A stretch of DNA of 64,000 nucleotides from Bacteroidota bacterium (GTDB lineage: Bacteria; Chlamydiota; Chlamydiia; Chlamydiales; FEN-1388). The notes under the pieces were generated by a model. That model did not search any database. It was not told the DNA's origin and saw only the letters and a program-made list of their open reading frames with translations. This document shows, piece after piece, positions 45,970 to 55,033 of this stretch (the first letter of the stretch is position 1; every line of letters begins with the position of its first letter). The stretch covers positions 18,123-82,122 of the forward strand of contig JABDGV010000005.1 in the NCBI GenBank assembly GCA_013285825.1, in the 5' to 3' direction. The position numbers and the translations under genes are program-made.

Positions 45970-47895
45970 TTAGTCCTTTTTCAGCTTTTTAGTAGTATTG
46001 GTTTTTACCACGTTATTTTTGACTTGGGGGTGGCAGTCAACCCATATGGGACTTGACCAGCCAACGTGGCCATCTTCTTGTAGAACGCGCAGGTAATAGA
46101 AAGTAAAGGGTGGCTTATCTTTTTCCGCGTCAAGGCTTACTTTTGCAAGGGGAGTTAAGTCATCATACTCAAACTCAAAGCTTTCCCCTTCAGGCTCATA
46201 GGTCATAAGTGGTTCGCCATTTCGAACGAGTTGAACAGCTATGAGTTTGCAAGTCCCAGCAACAACAGCATGAACGTGGCGGTTGACATGAAGGCCAGGT
46301 TTTGTAGCAGTGGAAAGCTCAGTACCCATTACTGCTCCAGCAAGAGAAAAGTTGATAATGATCCTTTCACCAGTTGTTGCGTAGCAGTGACGGTTGTAAA
46401 GCGCCTCGATGATGGCAGTCCTAGTTAAGGTCTCTGCCATAACAGCTGTTAAGCCTGAAGAATACTGTTCTTGATCAGATGCATAGAGGTCAGAATAGAT
46501 TCCACGGTCATCAAGGCCGCCGGCAACAAAACCTACACGCTTATTGTTCATAAGAGCTGTAAGGAGCGCTCCCTCTTGAGCTTCGATAAAGCCCTTCTTG
46601 TCGCTGCAGTAAATGGGACGCGAATTTCCCTCTTTGGCACTCTTTTCGCTGCTTCCCCAAGCATTATAGATCTCTGCAAGCCGTTCGTGCTCTGAATCCC
46701 ACTCTTTGAAGTTGAATTCATTACCTTTGCCCATAGAGAAAGTGACAATGGAGAGAAGTTCTTTGGGAGTATAGAGCTTGTAGATTTTTTGAAGAGTAGG
46801 TGTGCGAGCATCCTCTTTTCGAATGATGGGACGTTCATCTTTGGGGTAGATGAAGAGCCTAGATCCTTCCGATTTCGGGGCGCCTACCCACTGCTGGCCT
46901 AAAATTGCTGCATAGCGATCATCTTCATCAAGCTCTGCAATTGTCTGGCAGGTCATCTTCCACAGCTCATTAGAAGTTTCTTGAGCGGTGTCGAAGTGCG
47001 AGGTTCCGTAAAAGTTCATAGACTTTTCATCTCGGAAGTGGCGTAAGCAGCTGTCGATATGCTCGCTCGAATCGTAGCGTTCAGATTCTCCGTGGAGAGT
47101 TCCCCAGAAGAGTTGCTTTGTTTCAGTACCTGAACAGCGTATTGGGCTTGAACGGCTTACTTCACCGGTTGCGATATTCTTGAGTTCGATGTTGTAGATG
47201 CCGGGCTCATTGAAGTAGAGATTGGGCAAAGCAATGAATCCAGTTTCTGGAACAAAGAGCTTCCATTTAAGATTTTCACGTAAGTTTCCATGCGTAAGCT
47301 CAATAAGAGTGTCATCGGGTGCATTGGAGGTCAAATTGCCAAACTCATCTTCGAAGCGAAGAATGATGTCAAAACGGCGATTTTTTGTTACGAAAGAGGG
47401 GACGATGATCTTAATAGTTTTTAAGATATTGCCTTTAATATCGACTGTGAATGTCTCAGCTTCTCCAAAATGGCCTTTGCCTGAGGTGTCGATGTAGAGA
47501 TTGAAGGGACGGCGGCGTTGAAGGACGAGCTGGCAGGTGTTTCCATCTTCTTCTTCATCACCTTTTCGAGTACCCATTCCGATGATAATAGTTTTGCCGG
47601 CCGGAACATCTTGCGGGAGGATAAAATCGAAGCAGGGAATAGGCTGATTTTTGAGCTGAACAGCTTTAGCAGGGATAATTTTGCCATTTTCAAGCTGTGC
47701 CCAGATAACGTTGGAATCTTCTTTGAGCTGCGTAGAGGGTACTTCCCAGTCGATCGCCCGGCCCTTGCTCCCGATATCAAATCGGAGTACACATCCTTTT
47801 GGAAGCGTGCTCGCTGGTGTGTAGACAAATTGCCAAGTGCTTTTCTGTCCTGCAAGACCCATCGCTGGTTCTACGTAGCAAATTGAACGTCGCAT
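45970..47895 (-). CDS. DUF3604 (PHP-like) family protein
   Basis: The 641-residue protein has a beta-rich N-terminal half (about 1-265) and then the DUF3604 domain starting at LFWGTLHGESERYDS, with MNFYGTSHFDT, LGQQWVGA and AGGLDDRGIYSDLYA, where the His and Asp residues probably bind metals as in PHP phosphoesterases. RHCYATTGERI near the end is a typical family block. No signal peptide is seen. Family members are often annotated as hypothetical; a hydrolase role is likely, but the substrate is unknown. Confidence 0.8.
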   Translation of the reverse strand: MRRSICYVEPAMGLAGQKSTWQFVYTPASTLPKGCVLRFDIGSKGRAIDWEVPSTQLKEDSNVIWAQLENGKIIPAKAVQLKNQPIPCFDFILPQDVPAGKTIIIGMGTRKGDEEEDGNTCQLVLQRRRPFNLYIDTSGKGHFGEAETFTVDIKGNILKTIKIIVPSFVTKNRRFDIILRFEDEFGNLTSNAPDDTLIELTHGNLRENLKWKLFVPETGFIALPNLYFNEPGIYNIELKNIATGEVSRSSPIRCSGTETKQLFWGTLHGESERYDSSEHIDSCLRHFRDEKSMNFYGTSHFDTAQETSNELWKMTCQTIAELDEDDRYAAILGQQWVGAPKSEGSRLFIYPKDERPIIRKEDARTPTLQKIYKLYTPKELLSIVTFSMGKGNEFNFKEWDSEHERLAEIYNAWGSSEKSAKEGNSRPIYCSDKKGFIEAQEGALLTALMNNKRVGFVAGGLDDRGIYSDLYASDQEQYSSGLTAVMAETLTRTAIIEALYNRHCYATTGERIIINFSLAGAVMGTELSTATKPGLHVNRHVHAVVAGTCKLIAVQLVRNGEPLMTYEPEGESFEFEYDDLTPLAKVSLDAEKDKPPFTFYYLRVLQEDGHVGWSSPIWVDCHPQVKNNVVKTNTTKKLKKD

Positions 47896-47964
47896 GCGTG
47901 TATTATCCTCATTACCCTAAAATTTGGTACTGCTCAAAAAAAAGTGCTGATAACTAATAAATTT

Positions 47965-48036
47965 ACCACAGAGACCACAGAGCGCACAGAGATATTTTCA
48001 GCAATTTCTCTCTGTGTGCTCTGTGGTCTCTGTGGT
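47965..48036. repeat. Intergenic palindromic element, ACCACAGAG type (copy 2, inverted)
   Basis: Arms 47965-47992 and 48009-48036 pair over 28 bases around TATTTTCAGCAATTTC. Read on the other strand it matches copy 1 (42026-42096) in arms and loop, with one extra loop base. Where copy 1 has T/A at one arm position, this copy has C/G in both arms, a compensatory change. It lies between the RNase Y stop and the DUF3604 start, in a 287-base gap that holds no gene. Confidence 0.9.
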
Positions 48037-48182
48037 GAAAATAAAACAAATACCTCAAAAATATGATAGTATCGCTCAATGTTTAGGACTAGCTAAAATT
48101 TTGCCTTAAATCCACTTGCTTTTCAATAGATAACTTAAATACAGAGACCGAAGTATGTGTTATTTAACTTTTTCTCAATGTT

Positions 48183-49613
48183 TCACACATTAGTGGCTAC
48201 TTGAAAGGAAAGGTTTTTTATAGATGGTATTGAATTGAATATTTGCCGTTTAAACCCTTCATCATTAACTAGCTCTTTCGCATCAGGTTTAAGAATGAGA
48301 TGGAGTGTTTTTCCGCCATCTTGGCAGTAGGCTTGCAAAATTCCGGGGAACTGGATAGCCGTCTCTTCTATAGCTTGGGATCGCGCTTGCAGCTCTTCTA
48401 ATGAAACGAGCCGCGCTCCTGGAATAGAAGCTGAAAGCGCATCGGCGATTGGAATAAGTCTTGCTTCTGGAGTTTTGGGAGCCACTTCTCGATGATGGGC
48501 AGCGACTCCATTTGCAATATCTTCGCCAAGACCTGCCTTTCGAAGAAATTGAGCACCGATCAGTGCATGGGAAGAGGTTTCGTTTAGAATTGTTTTACCG
48601 ATATCATGTAAAAGGCCCATGAGGGCAGCTTTTTTTCCGTCCAGTTTGAGCTCAAGGCTTAAGTTTTGCGCAATTTGAGCGACCTCTATTGAATGAAGAA
48701 GTAAGTTTTGACCAAAGCTTGAGTAAAACTCCATTTCAGCTACTTGGCTTAAAACGGACTTAGGCAGCTGCACGCCCAAATCATCAGCAGTTTTTTGTCC
48801 CATCTGTTGGAGTCTAGTTTCAAAATTCTTTTCAACTTGGGCTGCAAGATCTTCGACAATTTTTAGAGATATTTTCCCTGACTCAAAAAGCGCATGGGCC
48901 AACATTTCAGCTTGGGCCCTTCGTTTTCCATTAAATGAGGAGATGAGCAGTGATTTTGTCGATTCATCGATCTTGGCTGAAACACCCATAAGCTCTTCAA
49001 AACGGCGTATTGTTTTGCCCTCTTTTCCAATCAATTGAGGAATAAGAGACTCATGAGGCAATGGGAGGGAAATGGAGCTGCTATCACGAGTTGTGGGAAG
49101 TGATGCTCGCTCTAATGCGCTAAGGAGAAGGTTTTGCGCCCGTTGAGCAGATTCTTGTTCAAGTTGATTAAGCTCTATCTGTGCGAGCTGTTTTTTTGCT
49201 TGGAGCTCTTTTTCGGCTACTTTTTGAATTAGCTGTTCAAGAGGGGCTGATGCATGCTTTTCAAGAAGGGTAATAAGCTTTTTTTTCTCTTGATCTATCT
49301 GCTGTTCTTTTTCTTTCAGACGCTTTTCTTGGAGCTGTAACTTATCTAAAAGGAGCTCTTGCTCGGTTTTTTGCTTGTGCAGCGAATGCATCGACTCTAG
49401 CTGCTCTTTTTGAAGAGATAAACGACCTTTTTCCTGAAGATGGCTTATTTCTTGTTTTTTGAGCTTTTCTTCCTGTTCAAAACTAAACCGGAGCTGATTG
49501 ATCTTCTCTTGAGTACGGGCTTGAAGGAAGTTCCAGCAAAAAAGAAAGACTAAGAGTACAAAAGAGGCTCCCAAAACAAAAGAAAAGAAATCGAGATTAG
49601 AGATAAAACTCAT
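48183..49613 (-). CDS. rny: Ribonuclease Y
   Basis: The 476-residue protein has one N-terminal membrane helix (FFSFVLGASFVLLVFLFCW), a long coiled coil (about 35-165), a KH domain (LIPQLIGKEGKTIRRFEEL) and an HD domain (GLLHDIGKTI, then IANGVAAHH and LIPIADALSAS). This is the RNase Y plan, an endonuclease that starts mRNA decay at the membrane. It is somewhat shorter than Bacillus RNase Y (about 520). Its start overlaps the stop of the CBS-domain gene by four bases. Confidence 0.9.
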   Translation of the reverse strand: MSFISNLDFFSFVLGASFVLLVFLFCWNFLQARTQEKINQLRFSFEQEEKLKKQEISHLQEKGRLSLQKEQLESMHSLHKQKTEQELLLDKLQLQEKRLKEKEQQIDQEKKKLITLLEKHASAPLEQLIQKVAEKELQAKKQLAQIELNQLEQESAQRAQNLLLSALERASLPTTRDSSSISLPLPHESLIPQLIGKEGKTIRRFEELMGVSAKIDESTKSLLISSFNGKRRAQAEMLAHALFESGKISLKIVEDLAAQVEKNFETRLQQMGQKTADDLGVQLPKSVLSQVAEMEFYSSFGQNLLLHSIEVAQIAQNLSLELKLDGKKAALMGLLHDIGKTILNETSSHALIGAQFLRKAGLGEDIANGVAAHHREVAPKTPEARLIPIADALSASIPGARLVSLEELQARSQAIEETAIQFPGILQAYCQDGGKTLHLILKPDAKELVNDEGFKRQIFNSIPSIKNLSFQVATNV

Positions 49614-50908
49614 TCTTTTACCTCGATGGGAGTAATCTGCACCTCTTCAACAGTGCGGTCATTGCTTTTCAAGATGGTAATTTCATAATTTTGTTGATGA
49701 ATAGTTGTTCCTGGAGCGGGAATTGATCCTGCTTTAAAGAAGATGTAGCCTGCAATGGTGTCATATTCATCTTCTTGAGGCAGAGAAATTCCTAGCTCTG
49801 ATTCAACGTCCATCAGGTTCATACGCGCATCGACAATCCAGGAATTATTTGGACCTCTTTTGAATGAGCGCTCATGAGTGTCATACTCATCTTCAATTCG
49901 TCCAACAATCTCTTCCAAGATATCTTCAACGGTCACGATGCCCGATGTTCCGCCATATTCATCGACAATGACGGCCATATGGGACTGACGTTTTTTTAAC
50001 TCTTGTAAAAGGGAGGGGATAGGCTTGGTTTCAGGGCAGTAAAAGACGCGCTTGGCAATAGTTTTAACTGGTTTTTCAAGATCGCTTTTTTTTGTCTCAT
50101 GCATATAGAGAGGGAGTAGGTCCTTATATAAAAGAACACCTACAATATTATCGATTGACCCTTTGTATAGGGGAATGCGGCTATAGCCCTCTTTGTTGAT
50201 AAGGGAGGCTGCCTCTTGTATCGGCATATCTTCTGGAATACAGAAGAGGCCAACTCTTGGCATCATGATTTCACGAGCTATTTTGTCTTTAAAATGGAGA
50301 ACTGCTTGAAGCAGCTTCTGGTCGCCGTCGCTCATGACGGAGCGGTCATCAAGTTCTCGTAAAAGCTCAACCAACTGTTCACGGTTAGGGGAAAATGTTG
50401 AAACTAAGCTTGAGTTGAATATGGAGAGGATTTTTTCAATCAGTGAAAAGAGTGGGATGAGGAGTGTCGTAGCTAAAAGCGATGGAGTTGCTGTCACTTT
50501 CAGGACATGATCGGGTTGTTTTTGAGCCCAGTTTCTTGGAAGAATATCGCTCATGATAAAAAGAATGGATGCAATGCCTAGCAGGGAACCGATAAACAAT
50601 CCAGCTGACTGCCATGAAAATAAAGTGTTTGTGAGGAAGTTGTTGATGGGAACTTCTTGCGCTAGTATGGAAAGAATAATACAGGTAAAAAGTACTCTTA
50701 AAAAGTGCTGAGTCCCGTTTAAGCAGAAGAGGAGCGCTGAAAGTTTGCTTTGTCGAAACATTGCTTCTAGAATTTGTGCAAGCAGGTTGTTCTCTTCAAG
50801 AAACTTCCTTGTAACACGGCCTCGCTGGTTTCTACAAAGGTGATAGAAACTGCTGACAAATACCAATTCGAGAATTATTACAATCGCGGCAATGCTAAGT
50901 AAAAACAT
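49610..50908 (-). CDS. HlyC/CorC (CNNM-like) membrane protein with CBS pair
   Basis: The 432-residue protein has about four hydrophobic helices in a DUF21 domain (1-165), a CBS pair (about 205-330, with [18 protein letters not shown] and [27 protein letters not shown]) and a C-terminal CorC/HlyC domain ([17 protein letters not shown]). Members are linked to magnesium or cobalt efflux; older hemolysin labels rest on weak grounds. It lies 27 bases after ybeY, a pairing common in bacteria. Confidence 0.9.
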   Translation of the reverse strand: MFLLSIAAIVIILELVFVSSFYHLCRNQRGRVTRKFLEENNLLAQILEAMFRQSKLSALLFCLNGTQHFLRVLFTCIILSILAQEVPINNFLTNTLFSWQSAGLFIGSLLGIASILFIMSDILPRNWAQKQPDHVLKVTATPSLLATTLLIPLFSLIEKILSIFNSSLVSTFSPNREQLVELLRELDDRSVMSDGDQKLLQAVLHFKDKIAREIMMPRVGLFCIPEDMPIQEAASLINKEGYSRIPLYKGSIDNIVGVLLYKDLLPLYMHETKKSDLEKPVKTIAKRVFYCPETKPIPSLLQELKKRQSHMAVIVDEYGGTSGIVTVEDILEEIVGRIEDEYDTHERSFKRGPNNSWIVDARMNLMDVESELGISLPQEDEYDTIAGYIFFKAGSIPAPGTTIHQQNYEITILKSNDRTVEEVQITPIEVKE

Positions 50909-50935
50909 ATGTACTATTTATTCGTTATGGAGACA

Positions 50936-51406
50936 CTAGTGACTTAAGCCCTTTTTCTCAAGTCGAAGCATATGCATTTTTTCACGCGCCTTCATTTTCT
51001 TGCGATCAAGAGATTTTTCATCCCTATAGCCGACCAGATGAAGAAGTGCGTGGACCAGGTAGAGTTTGAGTTCATAGAGGGGAGTATTTTTTTGTTTGAG
51101 AGATTCAAAAATTGCGGTTCTCGGGCAGATAACAATTTCCCCTAAAAATCCATCAGGGAGGGCTGCATCCTCTATATCATCAATCGGAAAGGTCATACAG
51201 TCTGTAGGAGAGGGATCATTGAAAAACTTGTTATGTAGATCACGCGTTTTTGAATCGGAGAAAAATGAGATATGCAGGCGGGTAGGAGGAGAGCCCTCGT
51301 AGGCTAAAACATCGCGGGCAATTAAAATAAATAAGCGCCTCAGAGGGGATATTGCAATATCTCGCTGGGCGCTTGTAATTGTAACTTTAGTCTGTACTTT
51401 GGCCAT
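50936..51406 (-). CDS. ybeY: YbeY endoribonuclease / rRNA maturation factor
   Basis: From ATG 51406 (GAGG nine bases upstream) the protein has about 156 residues. The YbeY zinc motif HGxLHLxGYDH appears as HALLHLVGYRD, so the third histidine is replaced by Asp or another residue nearby. TDCMTFPIDD and LGEIVICPRTA are typical. YbeY acts in 16S rRNA 3' processing and ribosome quality control. A longer frame to 51451 is possible but lacks a better start. Confidence 0.9.
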   Translation of the reverse strand: MAKVQTKVTITSAQRDIAISPLRRLFILIARDVLAYEGSPPTRLHISFFSDSKTRDLHNKFFNDPSPTDCMTFPIDDIEDAALPDGFLGEIVICPRTAIFESLKQKNTPLYELKLYLVHALLHLVGYRDEKSLDRKKMKAREKMHMLRLEKKGLSH

Positions 51407-51467
51407 CTTGTTTGCCTCGTCTTCCAAGAGAAAAGACCTTAAGAAAGACAATTTGCAGTGGGGCCAT

Positions 51468-51626
51468 TTAAACGGAGGGTGTTTTTGGAAGGCCTGTTAC
51501 ACGGCTTCCCTTAGCATCTTTCCATCGGCCGAGCTTTTTCAAAGCTTCAACACGCTCAAATCGCTTGAGCACATTTCGCTTTTTTACGCCCTTATTGGAT
51601 TTGCCGTAGCTTGCATGACGGGTCAT
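51468..51626 (-). CDS. Chlamydiae/Verrucomicrobia-type small basic protein
   Basis: This 52-residue protein begins MTRHASYGKSNKGVKKRNV, continues LKRFERVEALKKLGRWKD and ends VTGLPKTPSV. It matches the small basic protein family known from Chlamydiae and Verrucomicrobia, whose role is not established. ATG 51626 and TAA at 51470-51468 define it. It strongly supports the taxonomic reading of the window. ybeY follows about 60 bases downstream. Confidence 0.9.
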   Translation of the reverse strand: MTRHASYGKSNKGVKKRNVLKRFERVEALKKLGRWKDAKGSRVTGLPKTPSV

Positions 51627-51640
51627 GGAATTACCTATTC

Positions 51641-51865
51641 TTAGTAATTGAAATGGGGTACGAACATCGTATTCGCAATATCGCCTGAAAGGGCATTCTT
51701 ATGTATGCGAATATCGATTTTTTTAGCTTCAGCTTTCTTAGCTGAAACTTTCTTATTTTCCGACTTAGCTGAGCCAGCGCTGGATTTTACTTGAGTCGAT
51801 GTTTTTATCTTGGGCCGCTTTGTGCTGACAAGTCTTCTTCGAGCTACTTTACTGAGCCGAACCAT
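51641..51865 (-). CDS. Small lysine/arginine-rich protein
   Basis: ATG 51865 is preceded by GGAG at good distance and is preferred to a start at 51901. The 74 residues are strongly basic at the front (MVRLSKVARRRLVSTKRPK) and Lys/Ala/Ser-rich in the middle, like histone-type tails, and end with SGDIANTMFVPHFNY. It may bind nucleic acid. It is 14 bases upstream of the small basic protein gene and probably co-transcribed with it and ybeY. Confidence 0.65.
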   Translation of the reverse strand: MVRLSKVARRRLVSTKRPKIKTSTQVKSSAGSAKSENKKVSAKKAEAKKIDIRIHKNALSGDIANTMFVPHFNY

Positions 51866-52346
51866 GGTATCTACTCCAAAAAACTTAAAACTTAGGGACA
51901 TTCTACTAAAATTGTGCCATAACCCTCAAGTTAAATATTCGTGCCCGTGCCCGATTATAATTTAACTAAAGATCTGCCTTCGGCGGGCAGGATAAACAAC
52001 CAAAGGTAAAAAGCGAAAATCCATTTGGGTACGTTCAAACGTCTATTTTGCCTCAATTTAAACAGAATAAACTTAAAACTATTAGTTTGATGGTCAATTT
52101 TACAAAAAATCGATCAACTTGGGCCCATTTTCGGCACTTTGGGCTCTTCTTCGAGTTTTTTTTGAAAATTTTTTTTAATTTTTTTTCTCTCTCAAATTCG
52201 ACCTTTGAATATACTGTCAGGTCGTTTATAAATTTATTACAGAAAATTCCAAGATTTTTTTGTAATAAATAGTTGTAAAAAAATAGCGAAACGCGATACG
52301 GGATAGTAGACCTTCAAAGTAAGGTTTCAACAAGGAGAAGGATCCT
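51866..52346. other. Gene-free, A/T-rich intergenic region
   Basis: No convincing gene is seen over ~480 bases. It holds a short hairpin (CTGCC 51974-51978 with GGCAG 51986-51990) and long T-rich tracts around 52150-52195. Near the 3' end lie the promoter, which I cannot place with confidence, and the strong ribosome binding site AAGGAGAAGG of the outer-membrane protein gene. Confidence 0.6.
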
Positions 52347-53201
52347 ATGAAACGTTTCATTGCTCTGTGTGCTTTGACTGTTGCGCCTTTTGCACTTAAG
52401 GCCGACATGCAAGGTAAATCTGGAATGGGCTCTGACGACATGTTCGTATCAGCAACGTCTGCTGCAAACGAAACATGGTCGGACAGAACCGGTGTAAGCG
52501 CAGCTTTCACCAATTCAAAGAGACCACTGTGGGATGTATTCACCATTCAGCCTATCTATCGTACAGAAGGCACAATGATGAACACAGTGTTCGTGCAAGG
52601 CGACTTCGGTTTCCAAAAGTGGGATAGCCCACAATTAAGCTTAGGCTTAGGATATCGTCGTCTCGCTGCTAGCAACGACTATATGTATGGTGCTAACCTG
52701 TTCTACGATCATGAGTGGGATCATAGCCACAATAACGTAGGTACAGGTCTTGAGTGGTTCGGACGATTCTTCACGATTCGTATGAACTACAACTTCCGTG
52801 TCCATGATCATAAGGGACATATGAAGGAGATCACACACTACTTTGGTTCACACCATACAACAGGTAACCTCGACTTAGACTTCCAACTTCCATATTTACC
52901 ATGGACATTGGCAAGCTTTGGTCCAACCTGGCACCATGATAGAGAACATAAGGGTGAGCAATCCCATCATTGGAAATATGCTCTCCGTATGAACCTCGCT
53001 GGTCCAGTTGCTCTCGAAGCTGGTTTCGGCAGAGGCTGGGGTCAAGGTGGTTATGTTAAGCTTGCTGTCAACTTCGGTCGAGCAGCATTTGCTGAGCATA
53101 CACTCTCTGACGCAGGCATCATCGCTTCTGAAGCATTCACCGCACGTGATCTCAAGAACTATACTCTTGAGACAGTAGGTCGCTTCGGATGGATACGATA
53201 A
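52347..53201 (+). CDS. Outer-membrane barrel of the inverse-autotransporter type, no passenger
   Basis: The 284-residue protein has a signal peptide (MKRFIALCALTVAPFALKA) and a body of alternating strands. The blocks LGLGYRRLAASNDYMYGANL, FYDHEWDHSHNNVGTGLEW and RMNYNFRVHD match the inverse autotransporter beta domain of intimin and invasin (yGaN-FyDhd and GlGaEw-). Nothing resembling a passenger follows; the chain ends soon after the barrel with GRFGWIR. It may be a porin-like or stand-alone barrel. An unusually strong ribosome binding site (AAGGAGAAGG) and a clear terminator suggest high expression. Confidence 0.75.
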   Translation: MKRFIALCALTVAPFALKADMQGKSGMGSDDMFVSATSAANETWSDRTGVSAAFTNSKRPLWDVFTIQPIYRTEGTMMNTVFVQGDFGFQKWDSPQLSLGLGYRRLAASNDYMYGANLFYDHEWDHSHNNVGTGLEWFGRFFTIRMNYNFRVHDHKGHMKEITHYFGSHHTTGNLDLDFQLPYLPWTLASFGPTWHHDREHKGEQSHHWKYALRMNLAGPVALEAGFGRGWGQGGYVKLAVNFGRAAFAEHTLSDAGIIASEAFTARDLKNYTLETVGRFGWIR

Positions 53202-53237
53202 ACTGCTTTAGTTAGTATTTAGTCGATTTCTCCACGT

Positions 53238-53270
53238 GGGCTGTTAGCTGAAAAGCTAATAGCCCTTTTT
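53238..53270 (+). terminator. Rho-independent terminator of the barrel gene
   Basis: GGGCTGTTAGCT and AGCTAATAGCCC form a 12-bp stem with one G-T pair and a GAAA loop, followed directly by TTTTT. It lies 36 bases after the stop codon. Confidence 0.9.
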
Positions 53271-53336
53271 CTTTTCCATCTCTTGTGTGAAATATTATTT
53301 TTAATTACTGTTTAATAAATGGACTACGGAGTCGGT

Positions 53337-53795
53337 ATGTCGGACCAATTGGATGCTGTGCGTACTCAACCAAAACATAGCTATGAAGAGAATCAAAATA
53401 GAGGAGTTGATACTCGTACTCCGACAGAAATCCAACCAACTTCTGAAAGGCGTGCTGTACACGCTCAAGGGACTCAAAAATCTCAATCAGCTTTTAACAA
53501 AGCCCTACATATTTTAGGAAGGATAGCTGCGGTTCCTGCTGGGTTAGTTTGTTTGGCTGCGGCCTTTACTATAGGGCTGCCTTTAACTATAGTTGGCGGG
53601 ATAATTGCGATTTCAGGAGCAATTAATATGAGCAAGGCTCCCAGGACCTCAGGTTTTATTGCTGGAGCTGGCCATTTTTTGGGTGGAGCTATGCAAGTAG
53701 CTATTGGTGCGACAATTGCTTTTCCTTGCACCCTTTCGATTGCTTCGTTTTACTATACCGCTACTGGGAAGAATTTTTTGTCCGATGGACGTTGA
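53337..53795 (+). CDS. Inc-like membrane protein
   Basis: ATG 53337 (MSDQLDAV) is chosen because GGAG lies eight bases before it; ATG 53319 is an alternative. The ~152 residues have a hydrophilic, Thr/Gln-rich front (about 50 residues) and then two hydrophobic blocks: IAAVPAGLVCLAAAFTIGL plus TIVGGIIAISGAI, and FIAGAGHFLGGAM plus IGATIAFPCTLSIASF. This bilobed pattern is typical of chlamydial Inc proteins. No sequence family is recognised. It converges on potD with 14 bases between stops. Confidence 0.65.
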   Translation: MSDQLDAVRTQPKHSYEENQNRGVDTRTPTEIQPTSERRAVHAQGTQKSQSAFNKALHILGRIAAVPAGLVCLAAAFTIGLPLTIVGGIIAISGAINMSKAPRTSGFIAGAGHFLGGAMQVAIGATIAFPCTLSIASFYYTATGKNFLSDGR

Positions 53796-53809
53796 TAATA
53801 GATCTCCTA

Positions 53810-54817
53810 TTACCTCGATTTTACCTCATCCCAAGTTCTTAAGTAGAGCGTTTGCGCTTTTGGGACATGCCGGATGACTTCAGGTGCTATCATCTCTTTG
53901 CTTGGAAACCTGAGCCCCTCCATGCGTTCATCCACGGTCATCTCATCGAGAGCTTCAAGGTTTGGACAAAAGGCGCAAGTTGTGATCATGTTGAGCTTGG
54001 CGCTTCGTCCTTTGTGGAGATAGTTTATAAAGGCGTGAGCGAGTCTTTTGTTTTGAGATCCTTTGATAATAACTAAGCTATCGCAAGAGGCTACAGAGCC
54101 TTCAACAGGGTAGGAAAATTGCACTTCAGGCAGTTCTCGTGAAACTTGAAGCATATCGCTGCTATAGCCATGGCAAACGAGAAATTCAGCTGTTGCTATT
54201 CCGTTTTTGTACTGCTCGCTTTCAAACTTTGCCAAGTTTTGCTTCCACTCCACAAGGATATCACTTGCCTGCCCGATCTCTTTAGGATCTGCAGTATTGA
54301 CACTATAGTGAAGATAGCGAAGGGCAGCTCCAATTGTTTCTCGAGGATCGTTAAGCATGGTCATGCGGCCTCGAAGACGTATGTCTGCAAAGATGTCCCA
54401 GCTGGTTGGCTTGTTTGTTCGATCTGCGCGATACCCAAGCCCTGAAAAGCTAATCATGTAGGGTAGGCCATAATCGGATGGTTCAAGACCCCACAATTTA
54501 AGGCGATTCCAATCAATATTCTTAGCGTTAGGGATTAAGGTCATATCCAGCTTATCGACAAAGCCACGGTCAATCATTAGGCTTAAAAAGTAGGTGCTGG
54601 GAAAGACGATGTCATATCCTTCAGCTCCAAAGAGTAGTTTAGTATACATCGACTCATTCGTATCGTAGGTGTCGACCACTACTTTGCAGTTGAACTCCTT
54701 CTCAAATTCACGGATGAGATCGGAGCGGATGTAGTCGCTCCACATATAGATATGTAGCTTATTTTGCTGGGAAGAGCAGGAGAGGAAAAAGAGAAGTACG
54801 AACGCTATCCTGTACAT
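53810..54817 (-). CDS. potD: Spermidine/putrescine-binding lipoprotein
   Basis: The 335-residue protein has a short lipoprotein signal (LLFFLSCSS, Cys at 14) and the PotD/PotF fold with LHIYMWSDYI, VVVDTYDTNESMYTKLL, YDIVFPSTYFLSLM and the polyamine-binding region GLPYMISFSGLGYR. It would deliver polyamines to PotABC. It is separated from potC by 216 bases that hold a long palindrome, although it reads in the same direction. Confidence 0.92.
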   Translation of the reverse strand: MYRIAFVLLFFLSCSSQQNKLHIYMWSDYIRSDLIREFEKEFNCKVVVDTYDTNESMYTKLLFGAEGYDIVFPSTYFLSLMIDRGFVDKLDMTLIPNAKNIDWNRLKLWGLEPSDYGLPYMISFSGLGYRADRTNKPTSWDIFADIRLRGRMTMLNDPRETIGAALRYLHYSVNTADPKEIGQASDILVEWKQNLAKFESEQYKNGIATAEFLVCHGYSSDMLQVSRELPEVQFSYPVEGSVASCDSLVIIKGSQNKRLAHAFINYLHKGRSAKLNMITTCAFCPNLEALDEMTVDERMEGLRFPSKEMIAPEVIRHVPKAQTLYLRTWDEVKSR

Positions 54818-54871
54818 ATTAAAAACCCCTTTTAGGCATTTTCAGCAAAACGAATTTTAGGTATCTCTCTC

Positions 54872-55000
54872 GTAAAAATTCAACGCAAAGACGCAATGGC
54901 GCAAAGTTGCAAAGAGAACAATTTTGTAGACGATTGAGAATTAGATTTTTTCTAACTCTTTGTGTCTTAGCGCCATTGCGTCTTTGCGTTGAATTTTTAC
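54872..55000. repeat. Long palindromic element, GCAAAG type, inside the pot operon
   Basis: Arms of 30 perfect bases (54872-54901 and 54971-55000, containing CAACGCAAAGACGCAATGG) continue inward with several mismatches to GCAAAGAG, giving ~44-base arms. The GCAAAG units recur at ~9-base spacing. It lies between potC and potD. A degenerate relative is at 19260-19312. Confidence 0.9.
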
Positions 55001-55033
55001 AAAGCGTTCCCCGCATTTTAACAAGGCCCACTT

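Noticed and set aside
52647-53099. Frames antisense to the outer-membrane barrel gene
   Set aside because: The + strand gene has a signal peptide, family motifs, a strong ribosome binding site and a terminator; the antisense frames have none.
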